Shown in pieces: positions 62,437 to 64,000 of a stretch of 64,000 nucleotides of DNA. The position numbers and the translations under genes are program-made. The stretch covers positions 483 through 64,482 of the forward strand of contig NZ_VFSV01000014.1 of NCBI RefSeq assembly GCF_007004065.1, in the 5' to 3' direction. This DNA is from Palleronia caenipelagi. GTDB lineage: Bacteria > Pseudomonadota > Alphaproteobacteria > Rhodobacterales > Rhodobacteraceae. Under the pieces are notes generated by a model, which did not search any database, was not told where the DNA came from, and saw nothing but the letters and a program-made list of their open reading frames with translations. The first letter of the stretch is position 1. Each line of letters starts with the position of its first letter.

Positions 62437-63411
62437 TCAGCCGGTGGTATCTCTGACAACGCACCGAAAGCCAATATGCGAGGTGCCGCTCTCCACCGGT
62501 TGGGCATGGCGGGCGGCAGGACGGTAACGCTTGCAATAGAGCGGCGAGCAGAGATGTGATCCGCCCTTGAGCACCTTGCGCGGGATCGGGCTGTTGGGCT
62601 GTGTCGGATCAAAGCTGCCTTCCATCGGTCCGCCCCGGTGAGGCCCCGGCGTCTCGCAACAGGACTCCGCCACCGCGTGGTGGGCGGCGTACCAGTCACA
62701 GGTCCACTCCCAGACATTACCTATCATGTCGTAGAGCCCGAAATCATTCGGGGGAAACGATCCGACGGGCGAGGTGCGGTCATAGCCATCCGCCTTGGTG
62801 TTGCCGTGGGGAAAGTCGCCTTGCCACGTGTTTGCCATGAAGCGCCCGTCGGGCATCAACTCATCGCCCCACGCAAAGCGTCGCCCTTCGTGACCACCCC
62901 GCGCGGCGAATTCCCACTCGGCCTCGGTCGGCAGATCCTTGCGCGCCCAGGCAGCGTAGGCGCGCGCGTCGTCATAGGTGATATGGACAACCGGATGATC
63001 GTCCCGCCCGGCGATGGAACTGCCCTTGCCATAGGGATGCCGCCAGTTTGCTCCGGGTGTCAGGCTCCACCAGCGGAAATGGCTGTCGAGCGGGACCGGA
63101 TGATCGGGCGGCGTGAACACCACCGATCCCGCGAACAGCATCCCCGGCTGCGCACCGGGATAGAGGCGCGGGTCGGGCTTCTTTTCGGCATAGGTGACGT
63201 AGCCCGTCTCCCGAACAAAACGTTTGAATTGCTTGTTGGTGACCGGGGTCGGGTCGATCCAGAAGCTCTCGACCGTGACCTCGTGGGCCGGGGCTTCTTC
63301 CGGGTAATCGTCATCTGACCCCATAATAAAGCGACCGCCCTCAATCCGTACCATGGCGCGAACGACCCTGGACGGGTCTCGGACAGACCGGTTTCGCGCT
63401 GGTTTAGACAT
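62437..63411 (-). CDS. Formylglycine-generating enzyme
   Basis: A 324-residue protein of the SUMF1/FGE family. It opens with IEGGRFIMGSDDDYPEEAP, continues with DLPTEAEWEFAARGG and GNVWEWTCDWY, and ends with KGGSHLCSPLYCKRYRPAAR. The last stretch keeps both active-site cysteines (288 and 293, C-x4-C) of true copper-dependent FGE, so it should convert Cys to formylglycine in type I sulfatases. No sulfatase gene is in the window. The start MSKPARN follows GGGGACA; an ATG four codons earlier is possible. Confidence 0.9.
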   Translation of the reverse strand: MSKPARNRSVRDPSRVVRAMVRIEGGRFIMGSDDDYPEEAPAHEVTVESFWIDPTPVTNKQFKRFVRETGYVTYAEKKPDPRLYPGAQPGMLFAGSVVFTPPDHPVPLDSHFRWWSLTPGANWRHPYGKGSSIAGRDDHPVVHITYDDARAYAAWARKDLPTEAEWEFAARGGHEGRRFAWGDELMPDGRFMANTWQGDFPHGNTKADGYDRTSPVGSFPPNDFGLYDMIGNVWEWTCDWYAAHHAVAESCCETPGPHRGGPMEGSFDPTQPNSPIPRKVLKGGSHLCSPLYCKRYRPAARHAQPVESGTSHIGFRCVVRDTTG

Positions 63412-63608
63412 GATTGTCCCCATTTCGTAATGAGCGGATCACCGCACCCGAAAGTGCCGGTTTGCGCCATGCTCCGCAAGAGGATGCCCTTGGGTGAGCA
63501 GTGTCTTCGCGATATCTTGTGCGTTTCAGTCGCTCGCTTTCGTTTATAACGGTGCCTTAGCGCCTACCCGGGCCGGAACGTTTTGACCCCTGTTCTTTTC
63601 GGGAGTGG

Positions 63609-64000
63609 CTAGCGCTCTCCGGCCTCCACACAGGCGGCCAGAAACGCAGGGCCAAAGCGCTCGAACCGGGCGTCGGTCAAGCCGGGCGCGCGGGCCAGAT
63701 CTGGCATCGATTGTGGTCGGCGCTCGGCAATCCAGCGGATCGTATTTGTCGCGCAAGAGAGCGGCTTTCCCGTTCCGTCTTCGCCGTATCGGAGATCCAT
63801 CTGTACCGTGACGAGCCGATCAAACAGATCGCCCGAGGGACGTCCGGCGAGCTTGCGCCGGGCCGGGTGCATTTCTGCGGTCGCGCCGGTGATCACCTCC
63901 AGAAACTCCGCCCCGTAGCGCTCGAGCTTTGTGGCACCAACGCCGCCGATCCGGGCCATGGCGTCGAGACTGTCGGGCCGCGTCTCGGCCATCTCGATCA
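63609..64000 (-). CDS. recQ: ATP-dependent DNA helicase RecQ, C-terminal part
   Basis: The last 130 or so residues of a RecQ helicase; the rest lies beyond the right edge. Two HRDC-type segments are visible (LDAMARIGGVGATKLERYGAEFLEVI and MPDLARAPGLTDARFERFGPAFL) joined by LFDRLVTVQMDLRYGEDG. The ATG at 63992 is internal, since the frame stays open to the edge. The gene runs leftwards and ends 198 bases before the FGE start. Confidence 0.85.
   Translation of the reverse strand, partial: IEMAETRPDSLDAMARIGGVGATKLERYGAEFLEVITGATAEMHPARRKLAGRPSGDLFDRLVTVQMDLRYGEDGTGKPLSCATNTIRWIAERRPQSMPDLARAPGLTDARFERFGPAFLAACVEAGER

Noticed and set aside
1-64000. tRNA, rRNA or CRISPR arrays
   Set aside because: I checked the longer intergenic stretches and saw no cloverleaf, no rRNA-like sequence and no regular repeat-spacer pattern. 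Short tRNAs could still be missed by eye.

Overview
The window is a typical chromosomal stretch of a high-GC alphaproteobacterium. Gene content points to the family Rhodobacteraceae (Roseobacter-type): an alphaproteobacterial CCA-adding enzyme, glcDEF, glyQ followed by a small DUF6446-like protein, an IalB-like protein, a GlsB/YeaQ protein, a DUF692/DUF2063 metallophore cluster, IS5-type transposase debris and very dense, ATGA-coupled operons. This placement is inferred from gene content only. I saw no rRNA, tRNA, CRISPR array or prophage.

Layout. 1-0.65 kb: broken IS5-type transposase and an orphan coding remnant. 0.7-4 kb: cca, CoA pyrophosphatase (NUDIX) and hslO on the minus strand, with a second NUDIX gene divergent. 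4.3-9.8 kb: a small unknown gene, then a four-gene operon for an exported molybdenum hydroxylase (Tat large subunit, 2Fe-2S subunit, diheme cytochrome, Crp-family regulator). 9.8-10.9 kb: IS5 remnant fused to a decapitated Hint-domain gene. 11.3-19.5 kb: DUF1285, then a MoxR/DUF58/BatA-DUF4159/large membrane protein operon and TerC. 19.5-24.5 kb: two small membrane/secreted proteins and glcDEF (glycolate oxidase). 24.6-26 kb: a trypsin-like protease and a small heat-shock protein with a probable RpoH promoter and RNA thermometer. 26-32 kb: gabD-like dehydrogenase, alpha/beta hydrolase, a pseudo-protease with a peptidoglycan-binding domain, diheme cytochrome c and a PQQ sugar dehydrogenase. 32.4-35.7 kb: glyQ and its small partner without glyS, a secreted unknown, a WYL-regulator remnant and a transglutaminase-like protein. 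35.8-46.3 kb: pseudouridine synthase, orphan ABC ATPase, zinc finger protein, polA, two DMT exporters, pncA, rnr and a lipoprotein. 46.3-54 kb: SDR, GNAT, dapE, small proteins, dapD, LOG protein, HNH endonuclease, rlmN and an IalB-like protein. 54.2-56.5 kb: asparaginase, serB, arfB. 56.6-59.1 kb: bufferin-type metallophore operon. 59.8-64 kb: glutathione peroxidase, nagA/GlcNAc kinase, formylglycine-generating enzyme and the 3' end of recQ.

Most genes are housekeeping. The parts most worth a second look are the bufferin cluster with three phased TGTTAC repeats upstream, the exported two-subunit molybdenum hydroxylase operon, the HNH endonuclease with a probable N-terminal DNA-reader domain, the orphan formylglycine-generating enzyme, the ROSE-like thermometer before hsp20, and the protease-fold protein that has lost its whole catalytic triad.
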